Shown here: piece after piece, positions 1 through 6,118 of the stretch | How the letters are laid out: each line of letters starts with the position of its first letter | How positions within the stretch are numbered: the first letter of the stretch is position 1 | Origin: Anaerolineae bacterium | GTDB taxonomy: Bacteria > Chloroflexota > Anaerolineae > B4-G1 > DUEL01 | Reading direction: 5' to 3' | DNA length: 47,905 bases | NCBI GenBank assembly: GCA_016931695.1 | Contig: JAFGEI010000102.1 | Coordinates: 1 to 47,905, forward strand | Translations under genes and position numbers: made by a program | The notes under the pieces: generated by a model | Seen by the model: only the letters and a program-made list of their open reading frames with translations | The model's database searches: none | What the model was told of the DNA's origin: nothing

Positions 1-26
1 AACATTGCGGTGATAGTTTACACGCT

Positions 27-43
27 TTTGTCAAAATGACAAA
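27..43. repeat. Short perfect inverted repeat, operator-like
   Basis: Two 7-base arms, TTTGTCA and TGACAAA, are separated by three bases. The spacing and symmetry resemble a site for a dimeric DNA-binding protein. No gene start lies close enough within the window to assign it, so its role is unknown. Confidence 0.35.
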
Positions 44-52
44 GGCCTCAAG

Positions 53-75
53 CGGGGCTGTTCCCCCGACTTTTT
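53..75 (+). terminator. Possible hairpin terminator
   Basis: CGGGG and CCCCG pair across a six-base loop, and a run of five T follows two bases later. It could end a gene lying left of the window on the plus strand. The stem is only five base pairs, so the call is weak. Confidence 0.3.
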
Positions 76-162
76 GAGAAGATACCAGTCGAGCTTGTTC
101 TGCATCTTGAATCCATCTTCAGCGTGTCATCTGGTACGCGCTTCCGAACTGCCAGAAAGCGG

Positions 163-381
163 TCAGGTACTGGTGTCAGTTGAAACATGCTTGCTTCGAG
201 ATCCCTCTCGCCGCAAATTCTCGTCCAGCCACGCCTCGATATCCTCGCGGCGAAAGCGCCATACCCGTCCCAGCTTGATACCGGGCAGCTTGCCCCTCTG
301 CGCCCAATTGTAGGCGGTCGCTTCGTTGATTTGTAGATAGGCAGCGACCTGGCGGATGTCCATCAGGGTTTCTTCAGCCAT
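163..381 (-). CDS. Excisionase-like helix-turn-helix protein (HTH_17 family)
   Basis: This 72-residue protein has the MerR/excisionase-type DNA-binding fold. Residues 6 to 55 carry the pattern MDIRQVAAYLQINEATAYNW followed by GKLPGIKLGRVWRFRREDIE, the classic HTH_17 signature in which the winged helix reads DNA. A good ribosome site (AGGAG, six bases before ATG) supports the start at 381. Proteins of this size act as directionality factors for tyrosine recombinases or as small regulators of mobile elements. It lies about 1.6 kb from the recombinase genes, which fits an excisionase role, but HTH_17 proteins also occur as plain regulators or toxin-antitoxin partners. Family is clear; function is inferred from context. 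Confidence 0.75.
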   Translation of the reverse strand: MAEETLMDIRQVAAYLQINEATAYNWAQRGKLPGIKLGRVWRFRREDIEAWLDENLRREGSRSKHVSTDTST

Positions 382-540
382 TGTTCTCTCCTGGGGAGCG
401 AGAAAGCAAGGAGGTCAACCCATCAGGCGTGACAAGTTGACCTCCGCTGTGTTCAGCCGTCTCTGCAATTTCACGTTGGCATTGAGCTTGGAAGTGCACG
501 GCCTGACCTCGTAAGAGCAGCACAAGGGCATGCTAAATGG

Positions 541-785
541 ATTGGGTGTGACTAAAATCGGTTGACTCTGAGTCTTTCAGCTTGACCTGGTGGCTTGGTA
601 GCGAAAAGGCCATGCTTTTCCCCTCCCACCAGTACCTTGAAATCGATTCTTCCAAGGGTGAATCGCCCCATTACAGTTCTATTTTTGTGTGGAAAGAGCA
701 ATCTATACTCCATTGCGTGATATGATCGTGTTTTCACAGGGTCTACACAATGAGCCGATCAACTGATTTTAGTCACACCCAATTC
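541..785. mobile_element. MITE-like element with 25-bp terminal inverted repeats
   Basis: Bases 541-565 and 761-785 are inverted copies of each other with one mismatch in 25 (core GGGTGTGACTAAAATC). Between them lie about 195 bases with no convincing gene. The interior has its own hairpin: CTGGTGG at 587-593 pairs with CCACCAG at 626-632, and GAAAAG at 603-608 with CTTTTC at 615-620. Short length, terminal inverted repeats and no coding content fit a non-autonomous miniature transposable element. I see no clear target-site duplication, so the exact ends are uncertain. The right repeat contains the stop codon of the neighbouring membrane protein gene. Confidence 0.6.
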
Positions 786-1357
786 AATAACCTGGCGCAC
801 GCCGACCCGATAACACGTAGCACACTGCAAAGAAGGACGAGAATGCTGCAGAAAGTAGTCCAGATGCCACATACCCAACTTAAGGCTGCGATGGCGCGCA
901 TGCCGTTTGCAAGCATGGCTGCTGTCTGATGTGCGGTCAGACCTACCGCAAGCCCTAAACGGAAAAGAGGCGCTAACGCAAAAACATATACCGAGGCACC
1001 TAGAAGAATAACCACGCTGACTTGAAACGATTTGAGCATAGGGATGTGCCCGAGTAGCCAATCTGGGTCAACCTTGGACAACCGAGGGCCAAAAGAATCT
1101 AGCCACCAACATCTCAGTGAGAAATATGGCACAGTCAAGAAGTATACAATGCGATGAAACAATGTGGTTCCACAAAAACCCAACAGACATTGCCAGATAA
1201 CCTGGTATCGGCTTGGTTTTCGACATCTCGCCAAGAGCAAGTTGGTCACCCGGGCATGAAACGCGGTGACCTGGAATTCTGCCGGGTTGCAATAGTAGAT
1301 GGAGCAAAGCTCCTCAACTAAAGACACAAGGTCACTGGGAACATCGCTCATTTTCAT
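773..1357 (-). CDS. Small multi-pass membrane protein, function unknown
   Basis: I do not recognise a family. The ATG at 1357 gives 194 residues, has GAGAGAG upstream, and lies 13 bases after the stop of the XRE regulator gene, so the two are probably co-transcribed. A longer reading to 1432 would overlap that gene and is less likely. Hydrophobic stretches lie around residues 55-80, 105-135 and 145-180, suggesting three or more membrane helices, with a polar N-terminus (SDVPSDLVSLVEELCSIYYC). The last codons (AAT TGG GTG TGA) lie inside the right terminal repeat of the MITE-like element, so the original C-terminus may have been replaced or truncated. Regulator plus small membrane protein is a common mobile-element pairing, but no function can be claimed. 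Confidence 0.6.
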   Translation of the reverse strand: MKMSDVPSDLVSLVEELCSIYYCNPAEFQVTAFHARVTNLLLARCRKPSRYQVIWQCLLGFCGTTLFHRIVYFLTVPYFSLRCWWLDSFGPRLSKVDPDWLLGHIPMLKSFQVSVVILLGASVYVFALAPLFRLGLAVGLTAHQTAAMLANGMRAIAALSWVCGIWTTFCSILVLLCSVLRVIGSACARLLNWV

Positions 1358-1370
1358 GGCGTTGACTCTC

Positions 1371-1823
1371 TCACGGTACAGACTCTTGTCTGGAGCGTTG
1401 CCGGGGAGCGTGTGCAGGTTCTTTCTTTGCATGAATTTGCCTTTGCACGTGCAAAACCTGTCGCAGTGCCTCTACCATGTCCTCACGCAGCGTTTCATCT
1501 TCGACGGCGAGGATCTCCCCTACAAGAAGTTCGACTTCGGGAGGCAGAGCATCTTTGTCCACCAAGCGCCGGTCAAAGAAGTGTAAGGGGTCATAGCCGG
1601 CTGCCTGGAGCATCTCGTTCGGGTTGATGCCAAAGTGATCAGCAAGAGCAATGCAAGCATCCCGCATAGGGCGCGTGCCACCCATGTATTTTGAAAGCGT
1701 AGTAGGATGCAACCCTGCCGCACTTGCGGCGGTACGATAGCTTTCACCGGATTCCTCCAACAATCGCTGCAATAGCTCTTGAAACGGTATAGGATCGTAA
1801 TCTAGAGTCTTTTTGCCCGGCAT
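1371..1823 (-). CDS. XRE-family (Cro/cI-like) transcriptional regulator
   Basis: A 150-residue protein with an N-terminal helix-turn-helix of the lambda-repressor type at about residues 10-65. The pattern ELLQRLLEESGESYRTAASA, then GLHPTTLSKYMGGTRPMRDA and ALADHFGINPNEML, matches the five-helix HTH_XRE fold. The C-terminal part (about 80-150) is acidic then basic and has no domain I recognise. Ribosome site GAGGAGA precedes ATG at 1823. It is divergent from the recombinase genes across a short region with a 12-bp palindrome, so it may repress itself and the recombinase promoter. It probably shares a transcript with the downstream membrane protein gene. Confidence 0.8.
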   Translation of the reverse strand: MPGKKTLDYDPIPFQELLQRLLEESGESYRTAASAAGLHPTTLSKYMGGTRPMRDACIALADHFGINPNEMLQAAGYDPLHFFDRRLVDKDALPPEVELLVGEILAVEDETLREDMVEALRQVLHVQRQIHAKKEPAHAPRQRSRQESVP

Positions 1824-1868
1824 TTCTTTCTCCTCTTCAAAACACGTGATCGCAGGTCGATTCTCTAA

Positions 1869-1880
1869 TCGTTATAACGA
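1869..1880. promoter_or_regulatory. 12-bp perfect palindrome between divergent genes (candidate operator)
   Basis: TCGTTATAACGA is its own reverse complement. It lies between the XRE regulator gene and the divergent recombinase genes, 10 bases upstream of the recombinase -35 box. A Cro/cI-type dimer is the natural candidate to bind it; this is inference from position and symmetry. Confidence 0.45.
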
Positions 1881-1890
1881 CGATGTAGTC

Positions 1891-1919
1891 TTGACAACCC
1901 GCGAGAACCATGGTAGAAT
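1891..1919 (+). promoter_or_regulatory. Sigma-70-type promoter for the recombinase genes
   Basis: TTGACA at 1891-1896 and TAGAAT at 1914-1919 are separated by exactly 17 bases. Transcription would start near 1926, about 30 bases before the first possible start codon. Confidence 0.7.
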
Positions 1920-1956
1920 GACGATGTGTTCGCCAGTAAGATAGACAAAAGATTCG

Positions 1957-2571
1957 GTGTCTGGATATAGAACCATGTGCCTCGCAGAAGCTGTCGAAAT
2001 GTTTCTTGTCAAAAACGGCGCCTTGCGTAGCCACAGCCCGAAAACAACCGCAAGCTACCGTAACCGTCTCCAAACCTTCATAGTCTTCCTGGGCAATCCG
2101 GAAATCGACGTTGCCACAGCCCTTGTCAGTGACAATGCTGTGCATTATTTCTACTGGCTCGAGCAGCGCGGCTACAAGCCCACAACAATCGAGGCCAAGA
2201 AGCAGGCCCTTTCTGCCTTCTGGGCCTGGGCCTACCAACAAGGGCTCACCAAACAAAAACTCGAAATACGCGTAAAAAAGGCAGACAAGCCTCCAGTTGT
2301 TTACCTCACCTCCGAAGAAGCAGCCCGGATCGAGCATGCCGCTCTGGGCGGCACAAGCTCGCGCGGCTTTCTCCACCTGAGGGATCAAGCCGCCTTCACC
2401 CTCCTTCACGAAACCGAGATACCTCTCCGGGCTTTGGCTGGTCTCACCATCGATGCTTACAATCCCGTTACCCGCACTCTCATTGTTGGCACCATGACCG
2501 TCTTGCTCAGTGATCATCTCTGCGAAACGCTAGATCGTTATCTTCAAGCACGCCGTATCCAGGAGTTGTGA
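1957..2571 (+). CDS. Tyrosine recombinase, N-terminal domain plus partial degenerate catalytic domain
   Basis: This 204-residue protein (GTG at 1957, or ATG at 1975) has a SAM-like core-binding domain at about residues 8-95 (AVEMFLVKN, SYRNRLQTF, IEAKKQALSAFWAWAYQQG). A partial catalytic domain follows at 115-204 (YLTSEEAARIEHA ... GLTIDAYNPVTRTLIVG). The box I arginine normally found in LRxxEL-type sequence aligns with Pro156 in ETEIPLRALAGL, so this domain should be inactive. The frame stops before box II. The continuation of this first recombinase appears at the start of the next gene, after a frame change. The gene ends in an AGGAG that serves as ribosome site of the next gene. It is probably half of a decayed or fused recombinase; it could still supply DNA binding to a two-part enzyme. 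Confidence 0.7.
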   Translation: MSGYRTMCLAEAVEMFLVKNGALRSHSPKTTASYRNRLQTFIVFLGNPEIDVATALVSDNAVHYFYWLEQRGYKPTTIEAKKQALSAFWAWAYQQGLTKQKLEIRVKKADKPPVVYLTSEEAARIEHAALGGTSSRGFLHLRDQAAFTLLHETEIPLRALAGLTIDAYNPVTRTLIVGTMTVLLSDHLCETLDRYLQARRIQEL

Positions 2572-2573
2572 AT

Positions 2574-3275
2574 ATGGGGACACCGCTCTTTGTTGCTTAC
2601 ACAGGCGCGACCTGGTCTAGTCAATCCATCCGCAAGGCTGTACAGCGCCACCGCCAAACCGCCGGCCTGCCCAGACTGGCCAATGACCAGCACACTCATA
2701 TGCGCCATTGGCCGAAAACGGAGCGGGAGCGATTTGTTGCCACCCCCGTAGAGCCCTATGATCGCTCGATCGAACAGGCCCAGCTTGTCATCGCCCTCGG
2801 CTTATACTGCGGTCTGCGCCGTGAGGAGATGAGAACCCTCAAGGCAGAGGACATTGACCTTTTCCAGAAGAAGGCTCATGTCCTTGGCAAAGGAAAAAAG
2901 CGTCGCGATGTGCCCCTCAACGGTCACGTGCTCTCACTCCTCGATCCCGTCGTTCGTGCTCGACAACCCGGGCAGACGGTTCTGATCGATGAGGACGGCG
3001 GCCCCCTCGCCGAGAAGCGAATCAACGGCATCGTCAGTGTGCTGGCTGAACGAGCAGGGATTACCTACAAGGACGTTACACCGCACACATTGCGCCATTC
3101 CTTCGGCACTCTTTTGAACGAGCGAAAGGCCGAAGCGGCAACTATCAAGGAACTGATGGGACACTCGCGGCTTGAAGAAACGTTTCGCTACATTCATCCT
3201 GCTGCAAGGTCAATGCGGGACGCCGTCGAGCGACTCGTTCCAGGATACAATTCCGATGTTAAAGTACCATCTTAA
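2574..3275 (+). CDS. Tyrosine recombinase (phage integrase family), intact catalytic domain
   Basis: With ATG at 2574 (AGGAG eight bases upstream; a GTG at 2568 is also possible) the protein has 233 residues. Residues 50-225 form a full tyrosine recombinase catalytic domain: Arg82 in GLRREEM, Lys108 in LGKGKKRRDVPL, His171 and Arg174 in HTLRHSFGT, His197 in MGHSRLEET and the nucleophile Tyr206 in RYIHP. Such enzymes cut and rejoin DNA through a 3'-phosphotyrosine for integration or excision. Residues 1-48 look like the tail of a different recombinase (LFVAYTGATWSSQSIRKAV ... GLPRLANDQHTHMRHW, a box II remnant), so this is a composite. It has no core-binding domain of its own and may depend on the preceding gene, to which it is translationally coupled. 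Confidence 0.8.
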   Translation: MGTPLFVAYTGATWSSQSIRKAVQRHRQTAGLPRLANDQHTHMRHWPKTERERFVATPVEPYDRSIEQAQLVIALGLYCGLRREEMRTLKAEDIDLFQKKAHVLGKGKKRRDVPLNGHVLSLLDPVVRARQPGQTVLIDEDGGPLAEKRINGIVSVLAERAGITYKDVTPHTLRHSFGTLLNERKAEAATIKELMGHSRLEETFRYIHPAARSMRDAVERLVPGYNSDVKVPS

Positions 3276-3310
3276 CCGGCTTCTGTCCCTTACCGGACAC
3301 CCTTTCCCCT

Positions 3311-3659
3311 CCCCCAGGCCGGCCGATAAGCCGGGTTCTGTCGCGGACGGTCATCTATCTGGGACGGCGGTTGCCCGCCGCCTCGAGCGGCCTACCCGCG
3401 GCTCGAACGGTGCGGGCCGCACCTCGCCGCTGCTTGGCCTTGCTCCTGGTGGGGGTTGCCTGGCCGCCCGTGTCGCCACGGGCGCCGGTGGTCTCTTACA
3501 CCACCTTTTCACCCTTACCCGGCTCTCGCCGGGCGGTCTGTTTCTGTGGCCCGATCCGTCGGGTTACCCCGCCTGGGCGTTACCCAGCACCATGCCCTGT
3601 GGAGCCCGGACTTTCCTCGCCCTGCTTTGCAGGGCGCGACCGCCTGGCCGACCTGGGGG
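3311..3659 (-). ncRNA. rnpB: RNase P RNA, bacterial class A
   Basis: The minus strand carries the universal P4 segment GAGGAAAGTCCGGGCTCC near the 5' end, then the GGTAACGCCCAGGCGGGG region, GGGTAAGGGTGAAAAGGTG and a closing segment with AGATGACC and GACAGAACCCGGCTTA, the conserved 3' end. The ends pair as helix P1 (CCCCCAGG at the 5' end with CCTGGGGG at the 3' end), which fixes the limits. At about 349 nucleotides it has the usual size. This ribozyme removes 5' leaders from precursor tRNAs. A matching promoter lies just upstream, and apparent reading frames across it are shadows. Confidence 0.95.
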
Positions 3660-3666
3660 TAGCATC

Positions 3667-3695
3667 ATCATAACACGCGCCCCGGGCGCTGTCAA
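3667..3695 (-). promoter_or_regulatory. rnpB promoter
   Basis: On the minus strand TTGACA (3695-3690) and TATGAT (3672-3667) are 17 bases apart. The expected start point, about 3660, coincides with the first paired base of RNase P helix P1. Confidence 0.8.
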
Positions 3696-3713
3696 GAGAA
3701 CCCCGGCGCCGCG

Positions 3714-4925
3714 CTATGAACGGACATAGGCTTGCTCCAACCGCGGGATGAGCGCGCGCCAGTCGTAGCGCCCGGCGACAAAGGCGCGGCCCGCCCGCCC
3801 CAGCATCGCTCGCCGCTCCGGCTCCTGCAGCAGTCCGATGACGGCAGCGGCAAAGGTTTGCGGATCGTCGGCCAGAACCAGCTCGCGGCCGTCTGTCAGC
3901 GGGAATCCTTCCGCCCCCAGCCGGGTAGCAACCACCGCCCGCTCCATCGCCAGCGCCTCCAGCAGCTTGAGCCGCGTGCCCCCGCCCATGCGCAGCGGCG
4001 CGACATAGACCGCCGCCCCGGCGATGTACGGTTGTATCACGTCGACCCGCCCGCTCAGCGTGACGCCCGGGTCGCCGCGCAGCGGCTCCAGCCTGCGGTG
4101 GGGACGCTGGCCAACCACCCACAGGTGAGCCTGGGGGACCACCCGCCGCACTGCCGGCAGGACGCGCCGGGCGAACCACAGCACCGCATCGACGTTGGGA
4201 CGATAGTCCATCTTGCCCGTAAAGACCAGGGCGGCCGCCCCCATGCCGGGCGCGGGGGGCTGGTCAGGGCGATAAGTGGCGACGTCGATCCCGTTGGGAA
4301 CGACCGTCGCTTCCAGGCCGGGAACCAGCGCCCGCAAGGCGGCCGCATCCGCCTCAGAGACAGCGAGGACGCGGTCGGCGCGGCGGCACACCCGAGCCTC
4401 GTACCGCCGCAGACGTAGCCACTGGACGAAGGAGTAGGCCGCGCCGTGCCAGCGGTGGGGTAGAAACAGGTCGGTGAGAAAGGCCCGCTTCTGCAGCAGG
4501 TACTCGCAGTTGTGGTCGTCAAAGAGGATCAAGGGCCGCGGCCGTGCGGCCTCCAGCAGGTCGAGATAAGGGGCCAGCTCGATGCCCTCGACATGGACGA
4601 CGTCAAAGTGCTCCTGCTCGAACAGCGCAGCCAGGCGCTGCCGGAAGGAGGCGCTCTCCAGCCGCAGGGCCATGTCGGGCAGCGGGGTGAAAACCAGGTC
4701 GCGCAGGCGGCGCGCGAGGGGACGGTCTCGTTGCGGCACCACCTCCACCCGGGTGCACGTCTCCTGCAGCCGCGGGTGCGGAGGGAGCACCGGCTCTGTC
4801 CCCGAAAAACTGAGCAGGCTGACCCGGTGCTGCCGGGCCAGCCCAGAGATCAAGCCCCAGTTGCGCAGGGCGGTGCCCTGCCGGGGAGGATAAGGAAGCT
4901 GTGGGGTCAGGAACAAAATGTTCAT
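3714..4925 (-). CDS. GT4-family glycosyltransferase
   Basis: A 403-residue GT-B glycosyltransferase. The N-terminal domain opens with MNILFLTPQLPYPPRQGTAL, typical of sugar transferases that act on cell-surface polysaccharides. The C-terminal nucleotide-sugar domain carries FTGKMDYRPNVDAVLWFA, then YVAPLRMGGGTRLKLLEALA, with the glutamates that hold the donor sugar nucleotide (AMERAVVATRLGAEGF). ATG at 4925 is preferred over the longer frame because GAGAAGAGG lies just upstream and the protein begins at the first beta strand. The gene diverges from the next glycosyltransferase across a structured intergenic region. Donor and acceptor cannot be read from sequence. It resembles the group 1 transferases of exosortase-linked EPS loci, though no exosortase is visible here. 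Confidence 0.85.
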   Translation of the reverse strand: MNILFLTPQLPYPPRQGTALRNWGLISGLARQHRVSLLSFSGTEPVLPPHPRLQETCTRVEVVPQRDRPLARRLRDLVFTPLPDMALRLESASFRQRLAALFEQEHFDVVHVEGIELAPYLDLLEAARPRPLILFDDHNCEYLLQKRAFLTDLFLPHRWHGAAYSFVQWLRLRRYEARVCRRADRVLAVSEADAAALRALVPGLEATVVPNGIDVATYRPDQPPAPGMGAAALVFTGKMDYRPNVDAVLWFARRVLPAVRRVVPQAHLWVVGQRPHRRLEPLRGDPGVTLSGRVDVIQPYIAGAAVYVAPLRMGGGTRLKLLEALAMERAVVATRLGAEGFPLTDGRELVLADDPQTFAAAVIGLLQEPERRAMLGRAGRAFVAGRYDWRALIPRLEQAYVRS

Positions 4926-4946
4926 AGCGCCTCTTCTCAGGCCGCG

Positions 4947-4975
4947 ATTGTACCCCACCACGGGCAGCAGGGCAA
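4947..4975 (-). promoter_or_regulatory. Promoter of the minus-strand GT4 gene
   Basis: TTGCCC (4975-4970) and TACAAT (4952-4947) on the minus strand are 17 bases apart. The predicted start lies about 15 bases before ATG at 4925. Confidence 0.6.
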
Positions 4976-5004
4976 ATAGATTCTTGCCCCGTATCTGCTC
5001 AGGC

Positions 5005-5105
5005 CACCTTCCCGAAAGCTCCGGTGACCTTGATTTCGCTGCCGGTTGCCTGCTACGGCGACTTGGGACCGGCTAGACGACCAGGTAGAAGCTTTCGGGA
5101 AGGTG
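5005..5105. repeat. Structured inverted repeat in a divergent promoter region
   Basis: CACCTTCCCGAAAGCT (5005-5020) and its perfect reverse complement (5090-5105) are 69 bases apart. Inside, GCCGGT (5041-5046) pairs with ACCGGC (5068-5073). The whole folds into a long branched hairpin. It lies upstream of both divergent glycosyltransferase promoters, so as RNA it would not be in either predicted transcript. A miniature mobile element or a protein-binding site are both possible. Confidence 0.6.
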
Positions 5106-5132
5106 CGTTGCAAGCATCGTTGAGCAGTTACC

Positions 5133-5161
5133 TTGCCCCATCCCTCCTTTCGTGCTACAAT
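5133..5161 (+). promoter_or_regulatory. Promoter of the GT2/sugar phosphotransferase operon
   Basis: TTGCCC (5133-5138) and TACAAT (5156-5161) are 17 bases apart, with a TG one base before the -10 box (extended -10). Confidence 0.65.
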
Positions 5162-5218
5162 CTTGTGCTCGGAACACGCGGCGGCGGGTCCGGCCAGCGC
5201 CGCGGAGGGAAAGAGCCG

Positions 5219-6118
5219 GTGCTCGATTTGGGGATTGTGATTGTCAGCTACAACACCTGCGACCTGCTGCGCACTTGCCTGCAAACGGTGTGCGCCAGCC
5301 AGGGCGATTTCTCCTACCGCGTCTGCGTGGTAGATAATGCCTCGCCGGATGGAAGCGCCGCGATGGTCGCGGCAGAATTTCCTCAGGCCCTGCTCATTCA
5401 CAACCCCGACAACCGTGGATACCCGGCTGCCAACAACCAGGGGTTGGAGGCATTGGGCTACCCCGATGGCCGCGATGCGCCTCGCTTTGCACTGCTCTTG
5501 AACCCAGACACCGAACTGCCCGTCGACGGGCTGGCCAGGATGCTGGCCTTTATGGCCGCCCATCCCGACGCCGGCGTCGCCGGCCCCCGGCTGCAACTGC
5601 CGGACGGCACGCTCGACCTGGCCTGTCGGCGCTCTTTTCCCTCCCCGGCGGTCTCTTTCTACCGCCTCGCCGGCCTCTCCCGTCTCTTTCCTCGCAGCCG
5701 GCGCTTTGGGCGCTACAATCTCACTTACCTGGACCCGGCAGAAACGGCAGAGGTCGACTCGGTGGTGGGGGCATTCATGCTCGTGCGGCGAGAGGCGATC
5801 CAGGCCGTCGGCCTGATGGACGACACTTTTTTCATGTACGGCGAAGACCTGGACTGGTGCTACCGCATCAAGCAAGCGGGATGGAGGGTCTATTACTACC
5901 CGGAGGTGACGGTGATGCACGTCAAGCGGGCTGCCAGTCGACACAGCGCACGGGCCCAGGTCGAGTTCTGGCGCGCGATGACGCTTTTCTACCAGAAACA
6001 CTATGGCGACCAAACAGCGTGGCCCCTTCACGCGCTGATCCTGACCGTGCTCAAAGCCCGGACCGGAATCGAGCGTTGGCGGCAGCGGACTGCCGTGAGG
6101 TCTGACGGCACAAGATGA
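5219..6118 (+). CDS. GT2-family glycosyltransferase (rhamnosyltransferase-like)
   Basis: With GTG at 5219 (GGAGGG nine bases upstream) the protein has 299 residues and starts directly at the first strand of a GT-A fold: LDLGIVIVSYNTCDLLRTCL. Key motifs are VDNASPDGS, the metal-binding LLNPDTELP (DxD-type), GAFMLVRREAIQAVG and FMYGEDLDWCYRIK (the ED-D motif before the catalytic base). This matches the WbbL-like family that adds rhamnose or similar sugars to lipid-linked glycans on the cytoplasmic face. The C-terminus is amphipathic and may touch the membrane. It overlaps the next gene by four bases (ATGA), so the two are translationally coupled. The exact sugar is not predictable. Confidence 0.88.
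   Translation: MLDLGIVIVSYNTCDLLRTCLQTVCASQGDFSYRVCVVDNASPDGSAAMVAAEFPQALLIHNPDNRGYPAANNQGLEALGYPDGRDAPRFALLLNPDTELPVDGLARMLAFMAAHPDAGVAGPRLQLPDGTLDLACRRSFPSPAVSFYRLAGLSRLFPRSRRFGRYNLTYLDPAETAEVDSVVGAFMLVRREAIQAVGLMDDTFFMYGEDLDWCYRIKQAGWRVYYYPEVTVMHVKRAASRHSARAQVEFWRAMTLFYQKHYGDQTAWPLHALILTVLKARTGIERWRQRTAVRSDGTR

Noticed and set aside
3172-3729. Plus-strand open frames of 60-185 codons across 3300-3700
   Set aside because: They lie across the RNase P RNA gene; the conserved RNA sequence and its paired ends explain the region fully.
5024-5218. N-terminal extension of the GT2 protein at 5219
   Set aside because: The extra residues run through the inverted repeat and promoter, have no family match, and the GTG at 5219 has a good ribosome site just before the first conserved strand.
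4937-6031. Minus-strand 364-codon frame opposite the GT2 gene
   Set aside because: It is antisense to a clear glycosyltransferase, has arginine/glutamine-rich shadow composition and no recognisable domain.
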